A stretch of 39,890 nt of DNA from Bacillus renqingensis (GTDB taxonomy: Bacteria; Bacillota; Bacilli; Bacillales; Cytobacillaceae), in contig NZ_JADDIU010000018.1 of assembly GCF_016464375.1 (NCBI RefSeq), forward strand, positions 1 to 39,890. Direction: 5' to 3'. Below, in pieces: positions 39,799 to 39,890 of the stretch. Under the pieces are notes generated by a model that did no database searches, was not told where the DNA came from, and saw only the letters and a list, made by a program, of their open reading frames with translations. A program made the position numbers and the translations under genes. Each line of letters starts with the position of its first letter. Within the stretch, counting starts at the first letter, position 1.

Positions 39799-39890
39799 TG
39801 TGTAAAAATCAAAATGGCCCATTAACACAGCCCGATCATTAGATAGAAGACAGGCTTTATTCCAGCTTTAGCAGTTGAATTCTCTGTAAT

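Noticed and set aside
1..39890. tRNA, rRNA or riboswitch genes
   Set aside because: I looked for CCA-ended cloverleaf sequences, rRNA signatures and common Bacillus riboswitch or T-box leaders and saw none that I could support.

Overview
The window looks like chromosomal DNA of a spore-forming member of the Bacillaceae (Bacillus, Neobacillus or a close relative). The evidence is sporulation genes (spoIIQ, spoIID), a sigB operon with its own sigma-B promoter, a Firmicutes-type (T7SSb) EssC, Bacillus-type ribosome binding sites, frequent TTG and GTG starts, and several families of short interspersed repeats of the kind found between Bacillaceae genes. The order ywqB-ywqA ... ssbB-ywpF ... pbpC-spoIIQ-spoIID-murAA-ywmB-ywzB recalls the Bacillus subtilis chromosome, with accessory material inserted between the blocks. 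Assignments come from reading the sequence and from memory of the families; no database search was possible.

Region 1 (1-9862, minus strand) is a compact type VII secretion locus with the ATPase gene first: essC, a YukD/EsaB-like ubiquitin fold protein, two WXG100 proteins, then a toxin-immunity array. The array has a lipoprotein, a predicted lipase effector with an N-terminal alpha/beta-hydrolase domain (GHSKG) and a C-terminal helical domain, a second lipoprotein, the decayed N-terminal third of a second lipase, a frameshifted lipoprotein, and the start of a fourth lipoprotein at the window edge. No EssA, EssB/YukC or EsaA/YueB gene is present. This is the most interesting part of the window: it resembles the reverse-domain lipase effector and lipoprotein immunity pairs (TslA/TilA type) of Staphylococcus aureus, with visible toxin loss and retained orphan lipoproteins.

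Region 2 (9863-14360) holds two overlapping unknown membrane protein genes, a small membrane protein, a 51-residue TTG-start protein, a five-LysM NlpC/P60 cell wall hydrolase with an internal 228-bp duplication, and a Cys_rich_CWC protein. Region 3 (14360-22090) has two repeat structures (four 45-bp palindromes with a 52-bp period, and a longer degenerate element), a SWIM protein and SNF2 helicase pair, and a coiled-coil 3D-domain wall protein.

Region 4 (22090-25610) contains a helix-turn-helix gene broken by an in-frame TAA, an iteron-like array of five TATCCGCGAA repeats about 21 bp apart, a long-tailed SsbB-type single-stranded DNA binding protein overlapping a coiled-coil gene, ywpF, an Asn/Asp-rich lipoprotein and an alkyltransferase-like protein. 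Region 5 (25615-33400) is the cell wall and sporulation block: PBP3, SpoIIQ, a VanZ-like protein, SpoIID, MurAA, YwmB and YwzB.

Region 6 (33600-36870) is the general stress operon rsbV-rsbW-sigB followed by a response regulator-PP2C phosphatase of the B. cereus RsbY type, with a textbook sigma-B promoter in front of rsbV and a candidate divergent one in front of a 48-residue charged protein. Region 7 (36870-39890) has a two-PAS sensor kinase resembling sporulation kinases, a CarD/CdnL-like RNA polymerase-binding protein and, at the end, an interspersed repeat with 9-bp terminal inverted repeats.
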